The translations under genes were made by a program, and so were the position numbers. The notes below the pieces were generated by a model. The model saw only the letters and a list, made by a program, of their open reading frames with translations, did no database searches and was not told the DNA's origin. A DNA stretch of 64,000 nucleotides from Berberis thunbergii (Eukaryota; Streptophyta; Magnoliopsida; Ranunculales; Berberidaceae), in assembly GCA_003290165.1 (NCBI GenBank), contig QNQO01000201.1, positions 1,178,001 through 1,242,000 on the forward strand. The letters run 5' to 3'. This document shows, one piece after another, positions 22,359 through 34,542 of this stretch (positions within the stretch are counted from its first letter, which is position 1; each line of letters opens with the position of its first letter).

Positions 22359-25300
22359 TTAAGCCTCTTCAGCTCCAATTGCATAATGGCCGGTGTTTAT
22401 CCCCTGCAAAATATAAGTGTAACACAAGTCAATTCTACTTCCATCCTGGAAAGATAAACTCGGATCTGAACACAAATAAGCAAACTTGTGACTAACTCAT
22501 ACTCCCAAAAGCATATAGATAAAGAAGTAAAGGAAAAAATGAATAACATTGACCTGCGATATTGACCGCTTCTTATTCAGATCCTGAGTTCTGGCCTTAT
22601 TGAGAGCAGAGTTGGGCGACTTATACATTCTCTGCAAACATAGAAACATAACTTGGTAAAATGGCAGAAGGGAGATTTTTTCAAATATTATGAAATGTGA
22701 AAGGGAAAATCATAACTAAACCAACAATGCTCGTATATTCATGGCCTTCTGTAGAAGCTTTCAAAACCACTGAACCAATAATAACTTGACAGTCGCATTG
22801 CCAAATTAAAGTAAAATAATAAAAGTAAAAATCCTAAGCTAATTCTAAATGAAAATAAAATATGTAACCTGTTCTGGACATAATAAGGCTATACATTTTA
22901 ATACATATAGAAATTTCTTGTGATTAATTGTGTGTAAAAAAAAATATATATGTGGTGCACTGTGTTATATTATGCCAAAACCATATTTTGATTTTCTTAT
23001 TAATATATTTTATAATTTTATTGTATGGGGAGAAACGGCCTGTAGCTAAGAGTAATCCCAAAAACTTATTGTAAGTGATGTCAAAAGGAATTTGGCAGCA
23101 TCAAAGGGGGAAATGGGGTTTGAGATTCGTTGTTTAATATATATATAATTTTTTTCATCTACGAACACGGGCATTTTGTAGCAAGAAACTATTTTCTTTG
23201 GCAAGCTCCAGGACAGTGAAACGGAATAGCAAACCTGCATACTTTTCATGGAGGAGGGCCAAAAAAACAACAACAATAATAATAATAAATGGAGGACGAG
23301 TACAAAACAAACCTTTAAAGGGGATTCTTTGGAATGATGCCCTTATCATTTGTTGGGTTTGTGGAAAGAGCATAGTAAAAAAGTACTAATGGAAATAAAA
23401 TAAAATAAAATAATCCTAATGAATTATTTTCAACAATGAAGCTTCGGATTTGAGAGGCATTTTCATAGATACATTGGTCACCCTTTGGGGTTGGGTGTCT
23501 CCTCTAGCTTCTTAAACGGGTGTTTTCAATCTTTGTACATGTCAAGTGGATTTGCCAAGCTTGAGGCCTTAATCCTTTTAAGTTCCCTATAGTACATACA
23601 TCCAATTTATTTCTTCAAAACCTTTTCAGAAATATAACCCCAAACTGGCCAAACTTAGGTTTAAGGTCTCCTAATGGAGATTTGTTAAATATGGTTTTAG
23701 ATACGATAAATACAGCGCAATATACATGGTATTGCAAGGAATTATTTATTTCAACAGTTTCCAAGTCATCCGCCCATTGTAGTTCTTCCTGGATCAAAAC
23801 CCTACAACTTTTCTCTCTGAACTCATAATTTTTTTACAACATTAAAATCACAAGAAAAAGAGGGAAGGAGAAAACCAATTTAGAGGGGTCCACAGAAAGA
23901 ATTTCTACAAATGATTAATAGGCTACTACTATTTTCAGGGATTTAATGAATTATGTTGATACTTGAGGAAAAAAAAGATCTGTAGATTGAAAAAGGGTTC
24001 TCAGTCGATTTTCCTATTTTCATTCTTAAACCTTCCAAATCTCTAGAAGATCGAAAATATTCTGAAGATCTTAAAACGAACACTAAACACTAAAGGTACA
24101 CTAGTTGCTACAGTAGATGGCCAACAGAGGTCATAAATTTGAAAATCGTGGTTGGAGATTATTAAACCTACCACCTCTTCCAACTCGTGCATAAGATGTT
24201 TTTGTAAAGAATCAAATCATAGCAATGACTTCAGTATTACTCGAGATATTTATTTGTGCATTTTTTTTTATCGATGCATTGGAACAAGTTTACATACTTT
24301 ATCTTTATATATGGACTGTACTATAGTTCTATCTTTAAAATGCCTCAATGGATGCTTTGAATGGAAGTACTCGAACTGACCTTATCAAGCTTTGATTGTT
24401 CACTCCCTGAAAGATTCTTCTTTTTAGGCGTGAATCCAAAAATATCATGGAGTAATTCATTTTCCTGACAAAACGAACACACAAGGTTAAGTACTAACAT
24501 AGGTAGTAAAAGGAATGCATGATTATTGACAAACAAATATCGTTTTTGAATTGAACCAAGATTAATGAGCACGGAATCCACCTGCATGTGCTTTGCAAAA
24601 CCACCTCCAAGAAACCGCTTCAGAAAGTTTATCTGTTGAGAACCAAAAATGAATGAATACCTTAACAGAAACGACTAAACAGATAATGAGCAAGAATTAG
24701 ACAAAAGAGAATTACCTGTATCAACTGAGACCATGTTGATAACTGTAAGACATCACCACCAATCTTCATTGTAGTGTCAGGTTTATAGCCATCCTGAAAG
24801 TTGAAAATCTTTTCCAGATTAGTACAAAGGATCACTTGCATAACGTGTATCAGTGTCACTATATGTAAAGTAATACCTCCAAATAGTCCAAAATATCACG
24901 GAATAAGTTCCTCTGGTTGTTCAGATCTTTCTTGGCTGAACCCCTACCTCCTGCTTCAACAGAAAGATCCCTCATTTGATTCATGATTTTTGCTTTTAGA
25001 CCTTGCAAATGCACATATCCTTCACGAATGGATCTATCAGTAGAACTATTCTTAGCTTCAGCACAAAACTTCTCCAGGCTTCCTGTAGCAAAAATAACAG
25101 CAAAAGCTTCACCAGCTGCTATACGAACCGGACGATCATCTTTATCAAGTAGACTTGAGAAGTACGAAATTGACCTGAAAACGTTTGAAAAATCAGATAA
25201 GTTTTTGCATTAAAAAAAAAAAAAAAGAAGAAGAAGAAGAAGGGGGGAACAAAGGGAAAGTTATTTGAAACAAAAACGTTACTTACTCTTGCCAAGCTTT

Positions 25301-27560
25301 GGGGTTGATTTTCCGTTGATCCATAGTAGTAAGCAGTAATGTCCAAGCAGATATAGCAGCGGTTAATACAGATGTTGTAGGTTTATATTTTAGCACCTGG
25401 ATGAACAAAGTTCTCATTGATCAATTTATAAATCAACAGAAATAAAATAAAAACTTAGAATTATCACCAAAAGATGATCAACACATTCATTAGTTGACAG
25501 CACAGTAACAGAATATATGGACAGTCACTTCTTTTAGAGTTCAAGAAAGAGATGTGCATGCATACATTATTAGGACCTGATTTTGGACATAAAAATTGCC
25601 AGATAATCTGCATGGCTCTTTCTGTCTCCTCAGAATCAATCCCACCAACAAAAGTAATAACAGCCAAACAGTCCAGTATCTACAAAAAAAAAAAATTTAT
25701 TTAAAAAATTAAAATTCTATCATCATGAAAAACAGATCATGCAGAGCATGATAACTAATCAAATGCACTTCAAAACATCATACGCACAGATGATATCTTC
25801 AACGAATCTAGTGCAGATTTAAGAGCTTGTGAAAGTGGGGTCACAGATTCTTCGAATATTTCATGTGTTGCACTGTCATCGGAAGCACCAACAGTAATAA
25901 CGAGCAAGCCTAAAAACCATAACTCCAAAATGTTAAATCGTATATTTTAACATGACGAATACATAGCAGGTATGAAGGATCGGAGAGCTAACCAATGACG
26001 TGACAAGCTAGATTTATCTCCTTGGCGGATCCTCGTTTGATGCAGTTAAGTGATTGATGCAGTAATGTAATGCGTCTACAGACAGATTAAAAAAAAACTA
26101 TAAGTAAAGATGAACATGTCAAACATAAATTAACAACCGTTTGAAATCTCATAATGTAGATCATACACAAGCATTAGATACAATAATGGTTTTTAACGCT
26201 AGGCGTTTCTCAGTCAGAGATGTCAAAAAAGGAAAACTTGTATGTCACAACTATTACCAATCCATGAATCAAGGAAATTTGACAATTTCAGATTGGGCTC
26301 TTACTTGTTTGAAACAAATTCATGCTGTAATTTAGTTGAAAACCCATCAAGAAGTCCAGCTAATGCTTTTTCTCTTGTGGATCCCCTGTAAAAAGTATCA
26401 AAATATATTCATATTCAGGTTCACATACTAATTTCTCAGGAGATACCAGCTGGACAAAAACCACAGTTAGACAAGAATCTTGAAAAGCAAGGATTACACT
26501 TGTATGAAAACAAAGCAAAAGTTACTGACCACTAGATTTTGTTCCAACATAATTTAGCAATGTTACATTATAAAGGAGATAAGGGAATCAGAGGAGTATC
26601 CATGCCAAATTTTCAGTACCATAAACTGAATAACTATCGAAGAAATTATCATCGATGAAGTACAGGATTTTCTTCAACTGACTACCTATTTTCTCAAAAA
26701 ATATAATGCCATCACAAATTCACATAGGAAACAACTGATTTGTTCAAGCCGAAAAAACAGAAATCAAGGTAAAACAATGTAAATTACATATTGAGTTATA
26801 GAAATAAACAAAGAAATATATGCCCAAGAGATTACAATGTATCTTGTACCTCTTCTCATACAAAGCATCCAGGCATTGTTCCAAGGTTTCATTCTCACCC
26901 AAGGATTCTTCAGCGTTCTCAGCCATTGTTAAGTCCGACATTGCTGTTGAAGAAGAGCTCACACTATCATCATCACTGTCAAATGCAGCAGTATTTTTAT
27001 GTTGATTATTACCTGCAAATACAAGCAACAAGATAACCATCATGAATTGCATGCAGAATGTAACCAAAGTCCTCAATTGTCTAAATTACCACCCTTTCAA
27101 GCCATCACAAAGACCCATCCTTTCGGACTCCACAATAAAGTAATCTAGCTACAACCCACAACATGTTTAACTACTCCCTTACTTTTCGAATTTCATCCAC
27201 GCATTTCCAGCTACCCTATAACCCACTTTTAAGCACTTCAATTCAGGCAGAAATCATTGAGCTAGGGTTTTGGGGAGCTCATGTTCCAAATTGACTTCCA
27301 AAACCAAAAACAACAACTGGAACCCCGAAATTCAAATAACACAATAAACAAATCTTATTCAATTATGAGCAAATTTTCACAAACCCAATTCAAACAAGCT
27401 AGGGTTTGTCAACTCTATGTACAGAACTCAATACCCAGCACAAATTCACTGACCCCAAACCCCAAAAATGTCAGAATTTCCTCTTTTCACCATAAAGACC
27501 CAAATTTTACACAAAATCAAGCATACCCAAAAAATGGTTCAAGAACTTACGTTTCCCCAT
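22359..27560 (-). CDS. SAT32: interferon-related developmental regulator (IFRD/SAT32-like) protein
   Basis: Complete minus-strand gene with 13 coding exons: 27551-27560, 26850-27012, 26305-26385, 25993-26075, 25788-25909, 25566-25679, 25287-25396, 24877-25174, 24716-24793, 24582-24632, 24381-24464, 22554-22631, 22359-22403. They sum to 1317 nt, i.e. 438 residues plus TAA; every junction is GT..AG and phases agree. The N-terminus is short and acidic/serine-rich (AAFDSDDDSVSSSST). Then comes a long helical IFRD repeat region, with TLEQCLDALYEKR and FVGGIDSEETERAMQIIWQF. The C-terminal IFRD_C-type motif reads MYKSPNSALNKARTQDLNKK. Plant members are linked to salt tolerance (Arabidopsis SAT32); animal IFRD1 is a transcriptional co-regulator and ribosome-associated factor. 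The first coding exon is only 10 nt (Met-Gly-Lys and one base). The 1.75-kb intron before exon 12 has no evident insertion. The symbol is by homology only. Confidence 0.93.
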
Positions 27561-28419
27561 CGCTTCTTCTTCTTCTCCTCCTTTCCCTAGCTGAGCTTGA
27601 TTGTTGAACTAGTATAAAAAAGACCTAGAACGATGAAAACTACAATTGAGGGTGCAATCAGAAGATGACGATTGTAAGTTGGAAAGAAGAGCAGATTGAT
27701 CGGTGTTGCTAATGCGACTTGAAAAACAGAAAGATTGGCTGATTGGGTATGTTTGGCAGATCAAAATATCCATGAAGAAGGTTGAAAACAAAAGGGGGGA
27801 TTGGGAGTTTTGATCGAAGAGAGAAAACCGAACGAACAAGAATCTAATTCAAGTGGGGATGAGAGGATTCGAACCTTATAGAAAAGGTCTTTCGTTTGGT
27901 TGGTTGGCATAAATTAGTCAGTTTTTTCATTTATTTATAAAACTAGGGTTCTAAATTTGATTTGGAGGAATGGGCGGCTGAGATTGGGTGTGGGTGTTTG
28001 AGTTGATACGGTTGAGTGTAGGGAGGAAGGAAGAAGAGTGTATGCTATGCGTCAGGCAGGAATCACAAACTCTCTCGTCGCGAATATTCTTTCTGGGAAA
28101 GTGCCTGGGAGGGAGATTTTGACTTTGATGTTCAAGCGGCTTCTATTGTAATGCCTTGGCGTCATAAAACTTTTGACAACCAAGGGTAATGCCTACCCGA
28201 AGCCTTCCTTTCTTGAGCCTACGGAGTACTCGTGCTTAAAGCATTCACAATCGTTGATGCGAGGACGTATGAAACCTTTATAATTGATGACAAAGGCATA
28301 GAAATGCTAGGGCACTTTGTGGCAAACCCCATTTTGTATAGCAGTAAATTTCCTCAAAATATAAGTGCATGGTCCTATTTTTCAAATAATATTTTGGTTG
28401 AATCTACATGATAAGAGCT
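27561..28419 (-). promoter_or_regulatory. 5' UTR and upstream flank of IFRD gene
   Basis: The stretch right of the start codon holds a CT/GA-rich leader (gcttcttcttcttctcctcc on the plus strand, 27562-27581), common in plant 5' UTRs. No convincing TATA box is seen. From about 27,900 it is ordinary AT-rich flank until the MITE at 28429. The short open frame at 27609-27839 has no known domain. Confidence 0.4.
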
Positions 28420-28428
28420 TTACTTGAT

Positions 28429-28593
28429 CCCCAATTCTAATTGTCGAGGAAAACAGCGAGGGAGGGAGGGAGACCGTCCATCCCCCTTGCGATACGTGCA
28501 AGGGATGGGACGCACGCATCGTGAGGGGATGGAGGGTCCCCCTCCCTCCCTCGTTGTTTTCCTCGCTGGTTTCCTCGCCAGTTAGCCAAATTC
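28429..28593. mobile_element. MULE-type MITE, copy 3 of 5 (165 bp)
   Basis: Perfect 9-bp duplication ttacttgat at 28420-28428 and 28594-28602. The arms are 'ctaattgtcgaggaaaacag' at the left and the complement of 'gctaactggcgaggaaacc' at the right. The right arm has an extra 'tttcctcgctgg' step, so 'cctcgc' occurs twice. Confidence 0.85.
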
Positions 28594-29244
28594 TTACTTG
28601 ATTCCTCGTAGCAAAATTAATTAAATAAAGTGGGCTTGCAAGATTTGCGATAATGCTCTTAGCATATCCAATTGTAGGAGAGAAACTATTGTGGATGTTT
28701 ACTAGATTTACAATATGAACATAGTTTTGGTTAATTACTATTCCCATTAAAATAAATAGGTAATTGATCAGATGTGCACTCATCATTAATAATTATTCAC
28801 TTACCTCATAAGACTAACAGTCAACGCGCATGGACTGTGTATTTTCAAATTAAATGCCCTTAATAAATCAAATAATGAGATTGAATATCTCGTATCTCGA
28901 ACATCTCATCTCAAATAAAATCGTATGACCCATTTGAAATTGTAATTGTGTTTCAACAAAAATCCAATAGTTGATAAAAAAAAAATGTATTTCAAGCATC
29001 TTATCTTAAGGAAAATTGTAAGGTCATATCAAAATCATAAACACATCTCAAATGGTCCAAATTAAATCATATACACATCTCGAGAAAAATCTTTAAAAAA
29101 AAAAAAACCCTTATTCTTCCTCCCCCTTCCTCCTCCCACTTCTTCCTTCTTTGTTTGACAACCCCGCCCCACCCTCCCCCTTCATCCTCCTACCCTTCCC
29201 CCTCATTTTTCCTCCTCCCCCTTTTTCCTCTTCTGTTTCGCAAC

Positions 29245-29610
29245 ACAGTCGCCCAATTTCTATTGAACCATCGAAATGGCAGCAATCAAATCCACAGACC
29301 ACAAAGTGTGAATACTTGAATAACATCTCTCAAAGCTTTCAATCTAACACAATCAACAGTCTTCATAATCTTCTTCAAGCTCTCCAACAAAGTGTTTATA
29401 GCCACCTCTTCCAACCATTTGACTTCTTATGAGATCTCAACATGATGATCTCTCACATGGCTAGTAAGCTTAGCCAATTCCACCGTCCTTCTATCTGCCA
29501 TGGAAACTTGTTGCATCTCCATAACCCTCTCCACCTTTCCTTCTTCCTAACTCGTCCGTGCCTTCAACTGTTTGATCTTCTTCAACTAATCTTCAGTCAG
29601 GGCAATTGGA
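29245..29610 (-). pseudogene. unidentified captured coding segment
   Basis: On the minus strand one frame reads through most of this stretch with protein-like composition (VMEMQQVSMADRRTVELAKL, then KWLEEVAINTLLESLKK and VRLKALRDVIQVFTLC). It is broken by stops near 29,432 and in its first 40 bases. It looks like a helical region of a host gene picked up by the surrounding long-TIR element. I do not recognise the family. Confidence 0.35.
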
Positions 29611-29669
29611 CTCAAGACCAGTTGATGAGCTTCTATTTCTCTTAGTGAGTGAATGAGACCGAAAAACAT

Positions 29670-29858
29670 GAAAAAATCTAGTTGTCGAGGGAATGGGCGA
29701 GGAAAACAGCGAGGGAGGGAGAGAGGGAAGGGGGAGGACAGTCCATCCCACTCGGGATGTGTGCCGTCATTTTCCTTGCATGCATCCCGAGGGGGGTGAA
29801 CGGTCCCCCCTTCCCTCACTATTTTCCTCGCCCATCCCCTTGACAATTAGACGGGTTG
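29670..29858. mobile_element. MULE-type MITE, copy 4 of 5 (189 bp)
   Basis: Perfect 9-bp duplication gaaaaacat at 29661-29669 and 29859-29867. The arms are the longest of the family: 'tctagttgtcgagggaatgg' then 'gcgaggaaaacagcgaggg' at the left, with its complement at the right. It is nested inside the long-TIR element and lies only 16 bp from the duplication of copy 5. Confidence 0.87.
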
Positions 29859-29892
29859 GAAAAACATACATGGTTTCCACCCTATTATCCGA

Positions 29893-30061
29893 TGAAAATT
29901 CTAAATGTCAAGGAAGTGGGTGAGGAAAATAGCGAGGGAGGGAGCCTTCCGTCCCCCTCGGGATGCGCACATGAAAAATGATGGCACACATCCCAAGGGA
30001 GATGGACGGCTCCCTCCCTCGCTGTTTTCCTCGCCCACTCCCTCGACAGGTAGAAGAGCTC
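29893..30061. mobile_element. MULE-type MITE, copy 5 of 5 (169 bp)
   Basis: 9-bp duplication with one mismatch, attatccga (29884-29892) and attatccaa (30062-30070). The arms 'tgtcaaggaagtgggtgagg' and the complement of 'gtcgagggagtgggcgagg' match copy 4. The centre carries 'cctcgggatgcgcac', also seen in copies 2 and 4. Confidence 0.8.
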
Positions 30062-30865
30062 ATTATCCAAACATGAGCATTCTCCAAAGGGCTGTGTAAA
30101 GAACCTGATAACGTCATCGAGGGTTGCCGCCCATTTCATTGTATAGTACTCCTCCCCCTTCTTCATTTTTTGTTCAACATAATTGGGCATGAATTTAATT
30201 GGTTTAGTTCAGAATAATCAACTAGTTGTTTCTAGTAGTGCACAAAATGAATTTTGCAGCAATTAGGAGAATCAAGTAGAGAAAAACAAGACTGAATGAG
30301 TAGATTTTCGGGCTGCGATGAGGAAAGGGAGGTGGTGATTGGGCTGTGAAATAGAAGAGGAAGAAGTAAAAGGAGGAATGAGGAAGGAGGAGGGATTAGA
30401 ATGAAGGGGGAGGTGGTGACTGTGTTGCGAAACGGAGGAGAAACAAGGGGGAGAAAGGAAGAGGAGGAAGATAAAGGGCAGGGTAGCGGCAGGGCTACGT
30501 AATAGAGGAGGAAGAAGAAGGATGAGAAGGAAGAGGAGAATGAGATTTTTTTGCAACCGTTAGATTTTCTCGAAATGCATATATGATTTCTTCGAAATAA
30601 GATGTTTGAGATACAATTTTTTTTATCAACTGTTAGATTTTTCTTGAGACACGATTATAATTACAAATGAACCATATGATTTTCTTTAAGATGAGATGTT
30701 CGAGATACGAAACATTCAATCTCAGTATTTAATTTATCAATGGCATTTTGATTATTTAATTTGAAAATACACAGTCAATGCACATTGACTACTAGTCTTG
30801 GGGTAAGTACAATAGTGATTAATTATGGGGGCACGTCTCAATTATAAATAGCAATTAACCTTATA

Positions 30866-31261
30866 GGTTTTTATTCCCAATATCTCCAAGAACTTAAAAA
30901 AATTTGCAACCTATAGGAGATTGTGCAGAATCTAGTTGTATGGCGACGAATAAGTAGTTCCACATTAATTGAAGTTGGTAGTATACTTTTATTTTATTTT
31001 TAGTTTTTTCAGTCTTATCTTTATGAAATCTAGAGCTTATAACGAAAATGGAATTCTTGAACAATGCTCGCATTCAAAACATTTTTGGATCAAAAATGGC
31101 CTTCACAAAACTATAGTTTATTTATTTATTTTTTGTGTTCCATTCATTTATAATATGAAAAACAACAATAAGGGGTACTTTTGTAAATTAGATACTTAAC
31201 TCTTTTTTTTTTAATTCCATTTTGTCATGTGCACAAATTTCATAAGCTATTTTTTTACTTT
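30866..31261. other. AT-rich spacer between two TIR elements
   Basis: I see no gene or repeat I can name. A 76-codon plus-strand frame (30969-31199) is AT-rich and featureless. Confidence 0.4.
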
Positions 31262-32807
31262 GGTTTTTTTGAGTTTGACACTTATTAATTTATGCTTATT
31301 AGAGTTTAGCCCTCGTTTTGAAAACTAATCGAGTCTAACACTCGTTTTTTGACGAAACCGTTAAGTCCACGTCATTGACTGGTCAAGACTAATTTTTTAA
31401 CGATTTTGCCCTTACATTATTCGGTTAAACCACCCTCCCCTCTTTTTGATCTGTTAACCGTTGCCCACCGTTGGTTTCCCTCCCCTTGATGTTGCCCATA
31501 GTGACAATTTTGTCTTGAAAGAAGATCCATAGGAGAAATGAAGCTCTAGGAGGAACTTGCATAAGGCAAACTAATTAACGGAACTTGTTGGTTTTCTGCT
31601 AAGTGATGCTGAAATTCAGACGAGAGCTCACATGTGAGTAGTAGTTTTTAACAGAAAAGTTGTCATGCATACCCCCAATCCCATTTCCAAGTGTTTCTAG
31701 ATTCATCTAGATGGATAGATTCCAGAGCATTTAAGGAAGTTTGCAAGGTGTTGAATGTCCCAATTCCTTCTCCAGTGAAGGTTCCAACCTTGGCTGTCAT
31801 CTTGGGAGTTGAAGAATTCTTTGAACTTCCCTTGCTTGAAGTCGGTAAAATTGTAGATCAAGGGTTATGAAAATTTGAGGTGTTGATTTCCCAACCACTT
31901 ATGGTTTCAAAATTGGATTATTTCCCCATTGTAAACCTCAAAAGAGATGGCTTCTTCCACAGATGACTTGAAGAAAATAAACCTACACAGAGTAACCATG
32001 AATAATGATGTGAGAGTTAGCAAACCAGTGGGAAGTCTTTACATCTTTGTAATGATTTGTTTCCTAAGAGCAGAGGCTTCCATGGCACTCCAAAGCCATT
32101 TGATGAGCAAAGCCTTATTAAATTCTTTAAGCCTTGTGATGGGTGGGGTTTTGAACTTGAGGACCCAAAAGTCAATTGAAGTGACCTTATTTTACAAGAA
32201 GTTGTTTTGATATGCCCAAATAAAAGCAAATGGAGAATGGATGATAGTAGGAAAATGAAGTATGGAATGGAAGGGGTTTGATGAAATTCAATTTATTTCT
32301 ATATGCCGACACTCACTCCCTATGTTGAAGATGACGAAGACAAACTGTTTCAACCAGATTACCAGAGTATATAGCCAGGTCATTAAAGAGGATTTTTTTT
32401 ATTAATGAGAGAAATTATTGGTGAGAAGCGGACGGCGATATGGGTTATGGATGAAAATAGGTTTTATGTTTACCCCATTTTTCATCCACCATTTATTTTG
32501 TTGGCAATGAGTTGCCGAGAGGGAAAGTGAGGGTCCAACCAACAATGGTTGGTGGTGGCGAGTCGCAAGGAGGGAAAGAAGGGGGAGGGGATTTGGTAGT
32601 GGGTAATGGTGAGTCGCAGATCATGGAAAGAGGGAGGGTGGTTTAACCCAAAGTAATGGCAAAATGGTCAAAAAATTAGTTTTTAACAATCAATAACGTG
32701 GACTTAATGGTTCTATAATAAAATGAGTGTTATACTCTATTAGTTTTTAAAACGATGGTCAAACTCTAACATGTATAAACTAACGAGTGTCAAACTAAAA
32801 AAAACCC
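31262..32807. mobile_element. Mutator-like element with ~180-bp TIRs
   Basis: The left end starts ggtttttttgagtttgacac; the right end read backwards starts gggttttttttagtttgaca. The inverted repeats continue for about 180 bp (for example 'taagtccacgtcattgac' at the left against the complement of 'caataacgtggactta' at the right) and end in 'ccaccctccc'. The flanks ttttacttt (31253-31261) and ttttatttt (32808-32816) form a 9-bp duplication with one mismatch, as for Mutator-like elements. There is no transposase; the interior contains LINE-like sequence. Confidence 0.72.
31530..32215 (-). pseudogene. LINE reverse-transcriptase 3' fragment (zf-RVT region)
   Basis: On the minus strand 'NKALLIKWLWSAMEASALRK' (about 32,060-32,125) matches the conserved 'nkALLgKWLWr...alWr' segment found C-terminal to plant LINE reverse transcriptases. 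It is followed in shifting frames by 'FFKSSVEEAISFEVYNGEII', 'WNHKWLG' and 'DDSQGWNLHWRRNWDIQ', which fits the zinc-binding tail region. The fragment lies wholly inside the Mutator-like element and has several stops. Confidence 0.55.
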
Positions 32808-34542
32808 TTTTATTTTTTAATCGTATGGACCCATAAATTATTATTTTCTCACTTTCCATCAACAAACTGTTTAATTTCCGAAAAATCCCTAAAAAAAAAT
32901 TACAATATTAAATAGATCTATAATCATTTCAAGTAAATAGTACAATCAAAAAGGTTATTTGAGAGAATAGTTTAATTTTATTAAACTACCACGTGGTGGT
33001 GAACACCAAATGGATCTGGGACCCATGTTATTTTTCATCTCACTATTACAAAAATTCTCGTTCAATATTTTGTTATTCAATATAGGCCCTCAGCCAGAAT
33101 TTACATTCGGTTCTAGCATTTCATAATCATAAATTGGTAACTCTCTAACCATAATTGGAAATTATAAATTATATATATTACTAAAATAATTTCACGACCC
33201 TTTATATATTTTAATCTTTAAATAAAATAAAAATTATTGAATATAAGCACGTATCTACCTTTTGTATCTAACATTTATAATGAGAATTGAGCGGATGAAC
33301 AATGTTTGTCTATAATGTTTAACTTTTGGATTTTTTAAAATGTCGTTCATCAAAACACCTTATCTGATCAGTGTTGAGCAGCGCAAAATGCATGACCCAA
33401 CTACTAGGGTGGCATGACACGGTAGGTCTGCCAAAGGGAGAACTATACCCTACAAAGAAAGTGTATTTGGCACAACTACACGCCACAAAGAAAGTGAATG
33501 AATGTGCAACAACACGGGTAATACACTAATGTAAGGTAACAAAAGGAAAATTGAGATCCAATCAAAGGGACCAATTAATTTGTTTTGTTAGAGTCAAATA
33601 GAATAATGCAACAGTTAGTAGAAGAGTAGGGGTGGACACGCTCTACGTGCGCGAATATTCAATTCATTTTATTTAATTAAAATTCATTAATAAGTAAAAT
33701 GTATATATTAAATTTATAAATAAAATAATTACTTATAATTTTAATGGCATGCATATAGTTTATAAATAATTAGAGGACTTTAAATAAAATATGTTAGAGA
33801 CTTAAGTATAATTAATCAATATTTAAGAGGGTTTAGTTTTGATTGTACAATTATGAAATGTAAATGGAAAAATGAGAAATAAAAAATTATAGATAAGGGC
33901 CTTTTAATTATAAAAAAAATTGGAGGCTTCAAATACATTATGGTAGAGTCGTAACTATAATTAACAAATATTTATGAGGAGCTGGGTTGAAATGTAAATA
34001 TTCTGACTCTAAAGGGTAATATAGTAAACACATGTAATAGTGTTTAAAAGACACAAATATATGTTATACCTATTCACTCATATATTGATTTTGGTAAATA
34101 TTAAGAACTTGTGAGGGTACATTGGGAATCAAAATTTAAAGTGGAGACAGATTATTGTTCATCGTAATGATTACTGATATTATTATATTCAAAAGTAATC
34201 TTTGCATTTACAAAAATACCTTTTTATTTTCTTTATGTTTTTTTTGTTAAAATGATGAATTGGGAGGGCATTGATGGAAGCGAAAAACTATCACTGTTCA
34301 TTATTTGAAATTTTATTGTTGAATGTACCAAAACACCCCTCATTATTGTTCACCAGGTTGTTTTTTTTTTTTTTTTTTTTTTTTTTTTTGTAAATATGAT
34401 AGAATTGGGAGAGCATTTTGGAGGAAAAAAATTTTGAATCGAAGACATACACGTGCACTGTTCATTTAGGGAGGGTGCATCATATATTCCAAATAGTGAC
34501 CCCAAAAGAAAATCAACTCTCTCTGGAATGTAATAGTGGTTG
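32808..34542. other. AT-rich intergenic stretch
   Basis: No gene supported. It has long A/T runs, including a T-run at about 34,362-34,389. The minus-strand frame 34350-34586 crosses that run and I do not trust it. Confidence 0.5.

Larger units (their letters stand above)
28725..30865. mobile_element. long-TIR (Mutator-like/foldback) element
   Basis: Long imperfect inverted repeats: about 28,810-29,160 pairs with about 30,490-30,810. For example 'gactgtgtattttcaaatta' at the left has its complement at about 30,755-30,772, and 'ctcgtatctcgaacatctca' at the left matches the complement at about 30,690-30,712. Homology probably extends to about 28,725 and 30,865. Between the arms are a possible captured coding segment (29,245-29,610), GA/CT-rich tracts and two nested MITEs. 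The exact ends and target duplication were not resolved. Related arms occur at 37,310-37,620 and 38,330-38,480. Confidence 0.65.

Noticed and set aside
29692..30190. several overlapping frames on both strands (60-101 codons)
   Set aside because: They arise from the GC-rich self-complementary MITE arms and have no protein features.
31253..32816. gene call for the minus-strand frame 32017-32229
   Set aside because: That frame is a shadow. The LINE-like similarity lies in another frame and is broken by stops.
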